Source: Gigaspora rosea
Taxonomy: Eukaryota > Glomeromycota > Glomeromycetes > Diversisporales > Gigasporaceae
Direction: 5' to 3'
Assembly: GCA_003550325.1 (NCBI GenBank)
Contig: QKWP01000138.1
Location: 1-64,000, forward strand
Length of the DNA stretch: 64,000 bases
Part shown: positions 1 to 11,459 of the stretch, one piece after another
Layout of the letters: every line of letters begins with the position of its first letter
Position numbering within the stretch: position 1 is the first letter of the stretch
Position numbers and translations under genes: made by a program
The notes under the pieces: model-generated
The model's database searches: none
What the model was told of the DNA's origin: nothing
What the model saw: the letters and a program-made list of their open reading frames with translations, nothing else

Positions 1-345
1 GTTTACCTGCGAGGATAAATTAGTCCTAAGGGGATGTAGGTAGCATCCGGGACTGTCTTCGACTGACTAATGTATCGGAGGGCTGTACCGGTGATCACAA
101 GTAGGATTGACATGCGAAGCGTTGGACCAGAAGGTTTAAATAGGCAATCTCCTAGTTGGGTTGTAGGTATAGCAACTAGTATAGAACATTAAGGCGGACT
201 ACTTAAATTAGACAACCAAAAGTTGTACGTGTGGCTAGTTGTACTCTCATTCAATGTAACTCAATTGCGGGTGCGCCCAAAGAGGCGCCCTTGATCCACA
301 GGCTTGATTAAATAAACTCTCACCCAAAGCGGGAACTTTAACACA
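1..345 (+). mobile_element. SINE-like element, 3' part (cut by window start)
   Basis: This stretch matches the 3' half of the full SINE-like copy at 36361-37074. Shared blocks include TTTAAATAGGCA, a GTAGGTAT...CAACTAGTRTAGAAC block, GGCGGACTACTTAAAT and GTGGCTAGTTGTAC(A/T)CTCATTCA. After the last shared block the tail differs: here it continues with a GC-richer segment (GGTGCGCCCAAAGAGGCGCC) before an A-rich and then (TA)n end. The 5' part with the polymerase III-like promoter lies outside the window. No coding capacity is seen. Confidence 0.75.
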
Positions 346-349
346 AAAA

Positions 350-398
350 ATATATATATATATCATATATATATATTATTTATATATATTATATATAG
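350..398. repeat. TA-rich microsatellite at SINE tail
   Basis: A run of TATATA repeats follows the A-rich 3' end of the SINE-like fragment, a common end structure for retroposed elements. Confidence 0.7.
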
Positions 399-1761
399 AT
401 GTGATCACCCCCTGACCATATATCCATGGTAACAATCATCTAATTTCTGGTATTTATTTAGATACATAAATTTGATTTATTGAGTAAAATAATATCTTGC
501 GATCATTTGATACTTTTGTTAACAAGCACACTATAATTTAGTTATTAATATAAAGGATTAAGATTATATTGTCATAATATATATGGTTAATTAATAAATT
601 ATTTCAAAACATGTAACAACTAATATAACTAATAATGATAGATCAGTTTTTGAAACTAATAAAATTTGGTTTTCAATCTTTTTGATCTCATAACAGTCAG
701 TTCAGGTTCAAATTATGGTTCTAACTAATGAAATCAGTATAATTTCTTTATTTTTTTCTAACAATGCACAGCAATGAAAATTTTCATTTTTTAATATTTT
801 CCAAAATATTAAAACATACAAAAATAATAATATAAGTAATTCTTTAATTAATAAAGGTTTTAATTTCTATCTGTTACTTTTAACAGATTAAATTGGCAAC
901 AACTGCAAAAACCATTTTTTAAGATTCAAATTGAATTAGTTTTATGAGTTTATTAAAATCACAAAACTGAATTACCTAGGTTTATTTAAATTTGGATTAT
1001 AACCAGTTTAAGTTAAAATAAAAAATTAAATCTGAATTGTAAAAATAAAATTGGTTCCAACCTCTAATATACAGGACAAACAATAATTTTATTATAAGAG
1101 AAAGAATGTTTATTCATAAAAATTTTCTACACATTTGAATCTTGCATTTGATACAGCCAAAAAATATATTAAAGCATTTACTGTGCTATTCTATTTCTAT
1201 AACCCATATCAGCTGATTTGTTTTGACCACAAAATCAACCAATCATAATTGACGATTTTCAAAATAATTTTATCTAAAAATTTATTACAGAGTGAATTTT
1301 TACAAAAACATCCTTTTTAACTATTTTGCTTTTATAATTAAGTATGTAGAAATTACGAAATTCTTGTAAATCAAAAGTAGGTTAAAAAGATCTTTTTTTA
1401 AAAACTATCTTTCGAATTTACCCTTGATAGTTACCAACCCATCCCAAAACACCCAAGTATTTCAAAACAATAAAAGTATTTCTTTCTACAGCTTAGTATA
1501 GCTCTTTTATTAAGTTTTATTGGGTTTTTAACTTGTCTAGACATTGTAACAAGTGCTTAGTTTGTTAGTTTTTTAACATCACTTAGAAGCAAATTTTCAT
1601 ATAAAGTTTATTGAAAAAAGGCACAAAAATCAAATCAGCCAATATGCTAATAACTGTCATTTAGTAGTATAACGATAAGATCTAAACATAGTTGTCAATT
1701 TTTAAAACTGAATAGGGTATATTGTTTATCTGCAATTCTTGATTAAGAATATCAACATTAA
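399..1761. other. Gene-free AT-rich stretch
   Basis: No reading frame or splice structure of coding character, and no inverted terminal repeats, were found on either strand. The sequence is plain AT-rich intergenic DNA. Confidence 0.5.
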
Positions 1762-2907
1762 AGATGCCTGACAAAATTATTTTTGCGATGATGAATGGTT
1801 TTGTCATGGTTTCGTCATGACGAAACCTCGACGATTGACAAAACCTATGACAAATAATGAAACCTATGACGAATTGGCAAAACCTATGATGAATTGGCGA
1901 AACCTATGATGAATTGACGAAACCCTTGATGAAACCTCTAACGATTGTTGAAACATTGGCACCGATTTGGCCAGTAATTAAACAACAAGCTTCTATATAA
2001 TGATCTTGGATCACTAAACCTTAAATTGTTTCAAAAGAATGTTATTTCATTATAAGGTTTTATTTGCTTTTTTCTTTTTTCTTCTTTCGCACGTGTTTAA
2101 ATTTATTTTGGGATGAACCGGAATAGTCAAAATTTGTGCATGCGTTTATTTCGTCGATTCCGGATCAACCCGACATAGATTCCGAATACGTGCACGGAAA
2201 CTATATTCGTTAATACGTTAATGCACGGAATTATAATCGTTAGAGAAGCGAAAATACTTGAAAACCAATGTTTTAAATCGATCTTGTTGCAATAATTAAA
2301 AATGATGAGACCGAAATTTTACATAACAATCTATCGTTGTAGTCTCCAACACCAACATCCTAACCCTAAACTTCTACCTTTACGCGTTTTGTTTATTTAC
2401 AAAATTAATTTCCTTTTTTGATTTGTTATTCGTAAATAAGTAAAATCACGATGGATAACGAAAATGTTTTAATATGTATATATTGTAATCCAACCTATAT
2501 TGATTCTCTTTCGCTGCTATTAATTATGCATTATCGCCTGTTCTGTTAAAATATCATTTTTTCTTTCTTTTTTTTTTTTTTTAGCTCTTATCGTTATTGA
2601 CCGCGACTTTTCCTATGGAAATGCCTAAAAGGTTAATTAGGTTATATTCTTTTGTTGGTGATACTATATTAGACCCTTTTGCGGGTTATTAAAACACTAC
2701 TTAATTTTATAAACGCGGTAATTAACTCTATTTTGTATAAATATAACTCATCAGGTTTCGTCATAGGTTTCGTCAATTCGTCATAGGTTTCGCCGTCAAT
2801 TCGTCATAAGTTTCGTCGTCAATCGTCAGTTCATCAATTGGAAGTCACCTGACGAAATGGTTTCGTTATTCGTCAATGACGAATGTTTTGTCATTCGTCA
2901 GGCATCT
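1762..2907. mobile_element. Foldback/TIR DNA element flanked by TTAA
   Basis: The ends are inverted copies starting AGATGCCTGAC (1762) and ending GTCAGGCATCT (2907), each flanked by TTAA (1758-1761 and 2908-2911). TTAA is the target preferred by piggyBac-type transposases, so a piggyBac-like non-autonomous element is one reading. The flanking A/T bases are also symmetric, so the exact duplication is uncertain. Both arms (about 1760-1940 and 2750-2905) consist of degenerate iterations of CCTATGACGAATTGGCGAAA and its complement. The core is less repetitive. It carries a CTAACCCTAAAC motif at the centre (2360-2371) and a short methyltransferase relic (2585-2692). No transposase frame is present. 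Confidence 0.8.
2585..2692 (+). pseudogene. Relic of N4/N6 (beta-type) DNA methyltransferase C-terminal motif
   Basis: One frame reads [16 protein letters not shown] followed by [18 protein letters not shown], then Tyr and a stop. TFPxExPxRLI...S..GDTxLDPFAG is the SAM-binding motif region of the N6_N4_Mtase family (Pfam PF01555), which in active enzymes continues SGxTT. Here it continues Y-stop-NTT, so the motif is broken exactly where the conserved Ser-Gly should be. The frame is preceded by a long polypyrimidine tract ending in TTTTAG (2584), which looks like a 3' splice site, so this may be a fossil exon. A short upstream frame begins with ATG at 2451 (MDNENVLICIYCNPTY...), but I cannot join the two in frame. 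The relic sits in the core of the foldback element 1762-2907, suggesting capture of a host or horizontally acquired gene. It is a non-functional fragment of about 34 codons. The family call is fairly secure and the origin is not. Confidence 0.65.
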
Positions 2908-2912
2908 TTAAT

Positions 2913-3410
2913 CAATTTACATTAAACAAAAGTAAAAAAAAACACACAATCACAGGTAAGTTTACATTTGGTCCATAATATATCAAAATACATATCTTAA
3001 AAAACGCTATAAAGAACGTTTAAACACCACCAATCAAATTCATTGAGGGTACATCAGCATGACCAGCAGCATTTTATAATATTTTGAAATTTCATATAAA
3101 AGCTTAAAACATAAATTTATTAAACTATATAAAAAATTAATTTTTGGCAATTTTTATCTTTATTTTTTTTTGTAATAAAATAGGTTTAAAAAGTTTTAAT
3201 TTTATGTGCATATAATACTTTTACTATTTTTGTTAAAAAAAAAGTTAATACAATAACTTGTATTATCTAATAAATTGAATAATATTAAATATATCAGATA
3301 TTAGGCTAAAACCTAATTATAAAAACAATAAATAAATAAATATAGTAATTATTCTATTCGGAAATAAAGTTGATACTTTTAGAACAAAATAAGGTTTATA
3401 ATGATTAATT
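2913..3410. other. 3' flank of methyltransferase gene
   Basis: AT-rich DNA between the foldback element and the stop codon of the minus-strand gene. It contains A/T runs that could serve as polyadenylation signals for that gene (for example TTTATT on the plus strand, AATAAA on the minus strand, around 3328-3345). No other gene is seen. Confidence 0.45.
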
Positions 3411-4709
3411 CTAATTAGTAATTTGAATTTTTTTTGCAAAATATCTATAAATTTCATAAAAAGGTTTGTTTTCGTTAACTTCTTTAGAAAATTCATTTAA
3501 TAAGTTATTATATTCCTCATTAGATATTCCTATATGTTTTGGAAGGAAAACAAAACTTTCATATACTCGCTTAATATTTTCCCACGCCTATATATAAAAA
3601 AGAACCGCGATAACATCAATATAACATCAATATAACATCAATATAACATCAATATAACATCAATATAACATCAATATAACATCAATAGAATGAATACAAG
3701 GCATAAATTAATATTGTTAGTATCTACTTACGTAATTGCCAAAACATCCAAACCAATCACCTACAGGATATTCTATAGTAGCATAATTTAATTCATCAAG
3801 TTCATCAATTGCTTCAAGATATTTTGGTATAGTTTTATAAATAGAAATATTAACCCCTTTTATTTCCAGACAAGCTTTCGAAACTAAAAAAAAGTTTGTT
3901 TTTTAATAACAAATTATTTTTTAAATATAATAGAGGTGAGATCCTATGTTATTATATGCTTACCAGATTTAAATAGTGATTTTTCAACTTTTCCGGGATT
4001 TTTAGAGCATAGATCGGGTAGAACAAATTCAATCCATCCATCATATTTTAAAACTCTAACGAGATCATTGATTAACAACAACCATTGAGGCTCAGTAAAA
4101 GCACACCACATAAAGCTTATATAAATAAAATCAAATGTATTTGGAGGAAAAGGAACTCCATGTGTTACATTACAGGTAAGAAAACAGACATTCGATGGAT
4201 AACGATCTCTTGATGGAAAGTTAGAGGGGTCAATATCAATTCCTATAAATGTAGAAGAAGGATATTCTAAACCCATATCAATTACCCAAAGACCTCCGCC
4301 ACACCTTTAAGTACAGTAATAGAAAAAAAAAATAAAGATACAATTTGTTACTGTAAACAGGTGATTATAAGCTATTATATTATAATTACCCAACATCAAG
4401 TATAGTAGCACCCATATTCAACTTTTCTTTAATTGGTGAACAAAAATTTTTTTTCCATAGATGCTTTCTTAATATATACGACATAGTTAACCTTGCAAAC
4501 TCTAATTTATCAGATGGCAAAACGTAATGGAAATCTATATCGCTCAAATATTGTCTTCCATTACATGTTTTATGTGAATTTAATAATAGAGAAGTTACTT
4601 CATCAAGATCTGCAGTTGCAAGATTAGTATCATCAGTTCGTTCTAAAGTAAGCATCTTAACTTTTTTCTTTGGGGTATCAGTATGAGAATTTTTAGAGTT
4701 ATTTGACAT
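3411..4709 (-). CDS. SAM-dependent class I methyltransferase, four exons
   Basis: The exons read from the sequence are 4709-4390, 4304-3964, 3883-3732 and 3587-3411. They total 990 bp and encode 329 residues, with all junctions in frame. Introns (85, 80 and 144 bp) have GTAATT/GTAAGC/GTAAGT donors and TTAAAG, TTTTAG and ATATAG acceptors. The first intron interrupts the SAM motif: joining gives ILDVGCGGGLWVIDM, motif I of Rossmann-fold methyltransferases (Pfam Methyltransf_25/11 type). Next come FIGIDIDPS (acidic end of strand 2), FLTCNVTHGVPFPPNTFDFIYISF (motif around strand 4) and DLVRVLKYDGWIEFVLPD. The first ~95 residues are polar and Lys/Ser-rich with a KKKVK stretch, then a helical segment (LEFARLTMSYILRKHLWKKNF) precedes motif I. 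The tail (KHIGISNEEYNNLLNEF...YRYFAKK) matches the style of fungal methyltransferase families expanded in mycorrhizal fungi. Substrate is unknown; the protein is probably nuclear or cytosolic since no signal peptide is seen. The start is the first ATG, preceded by in-frame AT-rich non-coding DNA. Every key motif is intact. Confidence 0.92.
3610..3686. repeat. Perfect 11-bp minisatellite, seven copies, inside intron 3
   Basis: Seven identical tandem copies of ATAACATCAAT (77 bp) lie in the third intron of the minus-strand methyltransferase gene, explaining why this intron is longer than the others. The absence of any substitution implies a recent expansion or ongoing length change. Confidence 0.95.
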
Positions 4710-6833
4710 TATTATTACTACTAAATAAAGATGTTAAATTAAAAAATTAGAAATGATTTAATTTTTTATATTTTTTATTAACTATATATATTAAAAGTAC
4801 ACGTACTTACCTACCTATTTAAATAAGTTTGAATTAATATTTACGGAAATCCGATTGGTATAAAAAATCTTGCTTTTTAAGTGCTTAAAAAAAAGACTAA
4901 AAAAAAAAAACAAAAAAATTATATCGTAAATTTCTTATCGAAATAAAAATGGCTATAAGGTAAATAATCTTTTTTTTTCATACTCGATCAAAATTTATTA
5001 CAAATAATCCTTGAAGATTTATTTTCCAAAACAAACAATTGTTTATTTTCTGCATGTAATTTTTTTAGAGTTAGAATTGGTCAGAATGATATTCGTACAT
5101 TTGTTTTGACTTTTCGTACTTTAGAGTGATGCACATAGAACGTAGATACATAAGAGCATATGTATTGTGCAGTATATACATACAAATGAGTGGAATTAAT
5201 GAGTAATATTAATTATGTAATCATAAATTTAATTTTACAGATAAACGAACGTGCGTATGTATGTTAAGGTAAGGAAAAGAAGATATATCTGCGATTCTTT
5301 TAAATTTTATAAAATAAATATAGATCACTCAAATTTCTTAATTTTCTTTATATAGAAAATAAAAAAATTTTGCATGCACATGTGTTAAATATACACGAAC
5401 CAGTAGATTACTTTATTTATTTCTAAAATAAGATGCTGTATAACGTCATATAGAGTTATGTGTACGTACGTAATTACACAGTTGTGTATGCTAAATTTTT
5501 GATAATTGATAAACGAGATAAATTAATTCGAATACTGCAATATTTATTTAGATAAAATTCTAAACGATACTTTATGTATGCAAAATGTGTTGAAAGTCTC
5601 TATGCAGCCTGCTTTATTTTAAACTATTAATATTTAATTTAGTATAGAAATTATAAAAGATTAGGTACTTACACTAAATTTAACTTAGGGCAAAGAACGA
5701 TTAAAAGAAGCGTTAATCTGAAAACACAATATATGCTACATACTACATACGTTACAATACAAGCAATTCATAAAATTTTTTTTCATATAATAATTTTTTT
5801 TTGTATACAGCACATGATTTTGAATCATGGCATTGATGCCATTAATGCAATTCTACTTTATCCTGGTAACAGTTTAATCTGCACGGATCACGGATTTACG
5901 TAAAATTTTGGGTAATACAGGCCCCAAAGCTGAATAAATAAGGCAAGGTTCAGGGCTAGAACTAACTTAAAGTTAAAAAAAAGAAATTAAAAATATACCA
6001 CTTAAAGTATTTTTTTACTAAATTTGTAATTTTATATGTAGGGGTTTGTTTATACAAACATACACTACGAATATTTGCATAACTTTAAAATAAATAATTA
6101 TGTATTACAATAATTGTAAATCTAAATTTAGGTAACAGACTAGATAACAGAAGGCAAAAGAGCCACATTTTATGCCATTTACTCCAGGTAATACATAAAA
6201 GAACACATACGTACGTACATACATACGTACCTATCTTTAACTACATATATCTATATTAAATTAATCAATATTACAGATTACGATCAATATTTTCACCTTG
6301 CATCATGCCATAAGTCGTAATGAGTAGTACTTTTCACCAAATAACTTATCTCAAATGATAATCTATTGCTGTATTGTATTGGAATTCGAACTTTATAATG
6401 CTAAAATTTTGCGAATATGGTGTCAGTAACACCAAATACGTATTAAGTATAAATACTTTGCGTCATACAGTAATGTTTTGAAGCCTAAATACTGCAACGC
6501 CATATTAGTCAAATTAATAATAAACTATTAACTTTTAACCAATAGAAACGAATTTTAGAGTTTAAGACATTAAGCATGTATTACGCATGTACATAATTCT
6601 TGACTCTGTAATAGAACAAGTGAGGAATTTAACTTTGTCAGTTATTATGATAATGCATCGGGAAATATTTCAAACAGTATTACGTTAATCTCATTTGAAC
6701 AATGAATATTATGTAATAATATTTATTCCATTATTTCAATGACGGATGGATTGGTCAATTAACTATAATTAAAAATACTTAACTACGTATAATCAACCAA
6801 TTGTCATAGCTACTTTTTGTATAGTTATGATTA
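4710..6833. other. Gene-free upstream region with GTAC-type microsatellites
   Basis: Contains the promoter side of the minus-strand methyltransferase (4710 onwards) but no recognisable core promoter motif beyond TA-rich runs. Short (GTAC/CATA)n tracts occur near 5461 and at 6206-6232. No coding frame of credible composition is present. Confidence 0.45.
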
Positions 6834-6839
6834 ATGATG

Positions 6840-7030
6840 CAACGCGTACAGTACTATACGTACGTATGTACATACGTACAGTACGGTATGTTTTCTAAAA
6901 TTTTTGCCGAACACATTGCCAGCCAATCAGATGCCAGAAAAAGAACTATACGTACTATACGTACTGTACGCATTAAAAAAAAAAAATTCAGGTATCATAT
7001 AAATGGCACATTTCAAACTATGATACTATG
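6840..7030. repeat. CGTAC-rich repeat, copy 1
   Basis: Paralogous with 7785-7925. Both have a CAGTACTATAC...CGTAC cluster, then AATTTTTGCCGA(A/T)CAC, then a second cluster AAAGAACTATACGTACT, and end TATCATATAAATGGC. The small open frame over copy 1 is not conserved in copy 2 and is therefore not a gene. The clustered self-complementary GTAC words suggest hairpin-forming ends of an unrecognised element. Confidence 0.65.
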
Positions 7031-7784
7031 ATCCTATCAAGCAAAGCCAAAGAAATTTCCTCAGCTGTCATTTAGGTCCTTATTCATTTGAAGTATACAC
7101 TGACTGAATATTTCCTGTATTATTTTTCTGCACCAATGTAATTACAACTTTTTTGGAATTTTTTTTTTATTTTAGAAATCAATCAATTTCTAAAGCTAAG
7201 CTACAGTACCCGACAACAAATTTTTATAATTTTTTTTTTTTAAAACAATCTAAATCAAAAAACCCTCTGACAAATTGATATTTAGCTAAACTGCATTTCT
7301 ATCAGAGGATTTTTCTCTTTTTTTTTTTTTATTTTAAAAGGGTTGCATGAAGGTAAATTATAATAAAAATGCGTATAATTATTTAACCAATCGAATCAAT
7401 TATAACAAAATTAATCAATCAAACCTGATTATGTAGCATCAAAATTGAATCCCTTTTACTGTAGAATAAGTTAAGCTAGAGATGGAAATCAAAATCAATA
7501 ATCCATTATCTTATTGCGATTTGCAAAAAGGTAACCTCTGTAAATTATGATGCGATACAAAAACACAGTAACTCAGGTGGTTCTAAGGGAATTTTGCAGA
7601 TTTCCGTATTTCTCTATAAATTGATTACTGTAAATCCCTAAGGCATATGATCTAAAATACTAAGAAGGTTAAGATAGGGCTTCTAATTTCTGCTGTGACA
7701 GACTCCAAATTCTGATTATGTAGTGATACGGCTGGTCCCTAATCAGCCGGACGGGTTAACCTCTGCACATTTGTGGGGCCTACT

Positions 7785-7925
7785 TCGTACAGTACTATAC
7801 CTGATACGTACTGTACGTTAGAATTTTTGCCGATCACTTTTGTGATGCCGGAAAAGAACTATACGTACTGTACGTACTGCACGTACTGTACGCTAAAATT
7901 TTTCAAGTATCATATAAATGGCGCC
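7785..7925. repeat. CGTAC-rich repeat, copy 2
   Basis: Second copy of the repeat at 6840-7030, in direct orientation about 0.9 kb downstream. It has the same order of blocks: CAGTACTATAC, TTTTTGCCGATCAC, AAGAACTATACGTACTGTAC and TATCATATAAATGGC. Confidence 0.65.
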
Positions 7926-9243
7926 TGCCCGGTTGGGTTCATATAATAGTTTTCGTTTAATTGGCTGATGTAAATAAATTGTCCAATAGAGGTATTGCCT
8001 GGGTCGGGTGACCTGACAACAGGTCACGGGTCGAAAGTTCTGACTCGGGTCAATCAGACTAAAAATATAATTTGCTTATAAAATATCCTATATATTTGTC
8101 AAACGGATCAGAATAGCATGGTTAAAATTCATGGGCAACACAGTTAAAATACAGTAATCTGTTATTTCCGAACGTAGAAATTGTACGAGTTCAAATTATG
8201 AGCAGAGTCGAGAAATTTTTCATTACAAAAATCCGAAAAAGTTCTGTTTAAATATTTGGAATACAGACTACTCAATACATTAATAGCTGTCGTTGTATTA
8301 ATTTTTTAAGGTTTAACTTTAAAAACTTTATGATTTTCCGTATGACCTGTCATGACCCGGGTCAACAGCTATAGGATAATTTCTTCTGATTAGTCAATAA
8401 TTATACTGTATTGGTATTTATACAGTTTAGAGTGCTTTTTAAAAAATGTAACATTTCACAAGTAAAAAATTAAAAATAAGAATGTATCTGTCTTTAGTGA
8501 AGTCCCAACAGTTACTATGCAAAATAATCCCAAAAAATCCACAACTTAGTTGTATTTTACTTAGAAGGTAAAAGGTTCTACGTATATTATAACTAGCGAT
8601 GTGCAACGCGCGGGATTTTTAATATAAGATTGTATGGCCTGCGTTAGCATATCATCTGGTCCGCATTAACAAATTATCTGGCCTGCTTTAACATAAGTGG
8701 GTCAATTCCTGATTAGTATTTGATGTAAATAAAAATATCATGCACGCATTAACTTTTTATTTGTTTCTTGTTCCACATATATGCGTACGTACATAAAGAG
8801 ATAATGCGCAAAATGTACATTGAAATAAATTTTTTAAATTGTCGTTATTAATAAAGTGGGAATCTATTAATTTCTTGCATAAAATAATACTCAAAGAATA
8901 TTGTGTACCATATGGACGAAAATTCACAATTTCAGTGATTATTTAATATGAGTGATAGGGTTAAATAAAATCCGAGCCTATCATTTATGTGATATTAGAT
9001 AATTATTGAGTATAAAAGTGACTATTTGAATTTCTTATGAGTCGTTTATGAATTTTTGTATGTATTTAACCTTGTTACTTATAAATTTTAGCACATTTAT
9101 ACCTGGTTATGCACCTGATTACTTATCTGTTATAAATTTTTATATGATTAATAGCTTGTATATGATAATTAATTTTTTTTAAAAAAAATCAATTATTATA
9201 TATTTATAAATTTTAATTAAAATTTAAAAGTAATTTTTTAGTG
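7926..9243. other. Gene-free stretch with a GGGTCGGGTGACC palindromic patch
   Basis: 7998-8035 contains GGGTGACCTG...CAGGTCACGGG, a short palindrome. Related words (GACCTGTCATGACCCGGGTC) recur near 8344-8365 in inverted sense, hinting at a degenerate TIR element at about 7990-8375. The rest is AT-rich without genes. Confidence 0.35.
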
Positions 9244-9685
9244 CCGTATTACCGCGAAATAGTGCACACCTGCGCAGTATTTCTATCACCTGCGTGGTAT
9301 TTCGAGTACACGCATGTGCGCTATTTCAAAGCAACATCAATTTTTTTCACTTGTTATACATTCGTTTATATGGTATACTACTGGTATGCTACTACAGTGA
9401 AATCTCTCTAGATGCAAGCTCTCGGTGCCAAATTTTAACAACATGCACTTAGAGAACAATATGAAAATGTGCATTTATAGAGGCCATGTATATGTTTGAG
9501 CCAGAATTTGAGTGTGCATTTAGAGAGGTGTGTACTCATAGAGGGTGCACTTAGAGGTTTCACTGTATATAAAGTGCGCGCTATTTTGGGACGCGCATGG
9601 GCGTTATTTTGAAGCCAAGTATACTATTTTTAGGGAATGTGATTTTTGAAATAACGCCAATGTGCGTTATTTTGCAGTAATACAG
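9244..9685. mobile_element. TIR element with CYGTATTACYGC ends
   Basis: The left end CCGTATTACCGCGAAAT (9244) pairs with the right end ATTTTGCAGTAATACAG (9685). The right end abuts TA (9686-9687). Both subterminal zones repeat the word GCGCTATTT/GCGTTATTT. The element contains a complete pogo-type MITE (9395-9565), so it is the older of the two. It has no coding capacity. Confidence 0.7.
9395..9565. mobile_element. 171-bp pogo/Tigger-like MITE, TA target
   Basis: Starts CAGTGAAATCTCTCTA, ends TAGAGGTTTCACTG, and is flanked by TA on both sides (9393-9394, 9566-9567). CAGTNNAACCTCT ends with a TA target are typical of pogo/Tigger members of the Tc1/mariner superfamily. It is nested in the element 9244-9685. 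Confidence 0.85.
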
Positions 9686-9687
9686 TA

Positions 9688-10338
9688 ACTAGTAATTAGA
9701 ATTGGCTCAAAGTTTTACTGTAAATAGTATTGTTATTAGTATATAAGATACTAAATTTTAGGTTTAGGCCGCAGATACTGGTAAGTATTTAGGTTTACTT
9801 AGATATATGTCTGAGTTTTTATTCTTAGCATTAGATTAAAAAAAATGAAATTTTTTTCAGTATTGTAAAAAGTTTCTATTAAATTTAATAAAGATAAAAG
9901 CAAGGTCTCACCTTAACATTTAAAAAAAAACGATACTAAATTTTAGCAAATTTGGTTAAGTAATTGCTTATATATGATTATTGCATTTTAAAAAATCAAT
10001 TATCATATACCAGCAATTATATGGGGTCTTTGCCTTGAAAAGGATCTTATAGAACTATGTAGATTTTATAAATAAAAATTAAAATTTCTAGCCATTCAGT
10101 AATCCAATTTAAATAAATTTTTTATTTTGTAAGGTTTAGAAAGTTTTACAAAATAAAAAAAAGTTTATTTGAATTGGATTACTGGATGGCTAGAAATTTT
10201 AATTTTTAATCATAAAATCTGCATAGTCCCATAAGGTCATTTTAAGGCAAAGACCCCATATGAGAACTACTAGTCCAATTTATATGTTGATATCAATAAT
10301 ATTTACAGTAAAAATTTGAGCCAATTCTAATTACTTGT
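9688..10338. mobile_element. TIR element, CTAGTAATTAGAATTGGCTC ends, TA target
   Basis: Inverted ends of about 60 bp begin ACTAGTAATTAGAATTGGC on the left; the right end reads GCCAATTCTAATTACTTGT. TA flanks both ends (9686-9687 and 10339-10340). It shares its left TA with the element 9244-9685, so two elements sit back to back. A second MITE (10022-10258) is nested inside. No frame. Confidence 0.85.
10022..10258. mobile_element. 237-bp hairpin MITE, TGGGGTCTTTGCC ends, TA target
   Basis: A near-complete inverted repeat: TGGGGTCTTTGCCTT at the left and AAGGCAAAGACCCCA at the right, with arms continuing to the centre near 10130. TA lies on both sides (10020-10021, 10259-10260). Such full-length hairpins are typical non-autonomous mariner-type MITEs. 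Confidence 0.88.
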
Positions 10339-10340
10339 TA

Positions 10341-11287
10341 TTAAGAAAAACACTTTTTATTATTTATTTACTATATGCCACTAACTATAGTACTCCTCTA
10401 TTATAATACCCTTATGAAAAAGACCTGGATACTATTCATAGTTCATGTTTCAGAAAATTAAATAAGACCTGAGTATTATTCTAGCAAGATATATATACAT
10501 ATAGGTCGTTTCATTAACAGCAATACAATTATATATTATTATTACAAGAATAAAATAAATATGCAACTCCTAATTAATTAATAAAAAAAAATAGCTAAGG
10601 TTCTGGGAAAGTATATATTATAATCATAAAGTTATGTGCATATATATATATTATTCACTAGTTATTTGCTTTGTGTTACAGATCTGTAAACAAACTAAAA
10701 AAATAAAATTTATATTTATGATAAATATAAAATTAAGGAGTTTGCTATTTATCTCATTACCAGTATTATATGATTATAATTAGCCAATAGAATATTATAT
10801 TTATATTTATTATTGTAAACACAATAATAGAATTTTTACAATAATTACATAAAACTAATATACTAGAGTTAGAGACTCAGGTTGTTTAATTATCTTTTTT
10901 AATAATCAAAATTAATAGTATTTCTTATAAAAAAATTTAATTTTCAAAAATCTTATGATTTTTGGGCCATTTTTTCTTATTTTTAGTTTAGTTTAGTTAC
11001 ATATTTATTATAAATATTAATTATTTTAAAAATATTATTTTTAAAAAATTATTATAGTGCACAATAAATTTTTTTTAAAAATATAAAATTATAAATTTAT
11101 GTTCTCAAAAAACAAAAAATTTTTTTAAAATTCTTCACTGGTTACCATTATAATTTTTAAATATATATTTATATAATAATATTTTAAAATTAAATTAATA
11201 AATTAACAAATCTGAATTGATAAATTTAATAATATAAGATTCAAATGTTTTAAAATAGGCAAAATCTATATAAGGATTTTATTTGTA
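10341..11287. other. Gene-free AT-rich stretch
   Basis: No coding frame and no clear repeat ends. The sequence is highly AT-rich with long A or T runs. Confidence 0.45.
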
Positions 11288-11442
11288 CAGTTTTCCTCCT
11301 CTATAATCATATAGTTTGTATTAAGAAAAGTATAAAAGAGTGCAGTCTTTTTTTATAAGTTTATTAATAAATATCTCAAATTTTAATGTGATTATAAAGA
11401 TGTTGTAATTATATAGAAGGTGATTATAAAGGAGGAAGACTG
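11288..11442. mobile_element. 155-bp pogo-like MITE, TA target
   Basis: Starts CAGTTTTCCTCCTCTATAAT and ends ATTATAAAGGAGGAAGACTG, with TA on each side (11286-11287, 11443-11444). The ends resemble the pogo/Tigger consensus. It lies 17 bp upstream of the 8-bp-duplication element 11460-13452. Confidence 0.85.
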
Positions 11443-11459
11443 TAATAATACTGTTAGAT

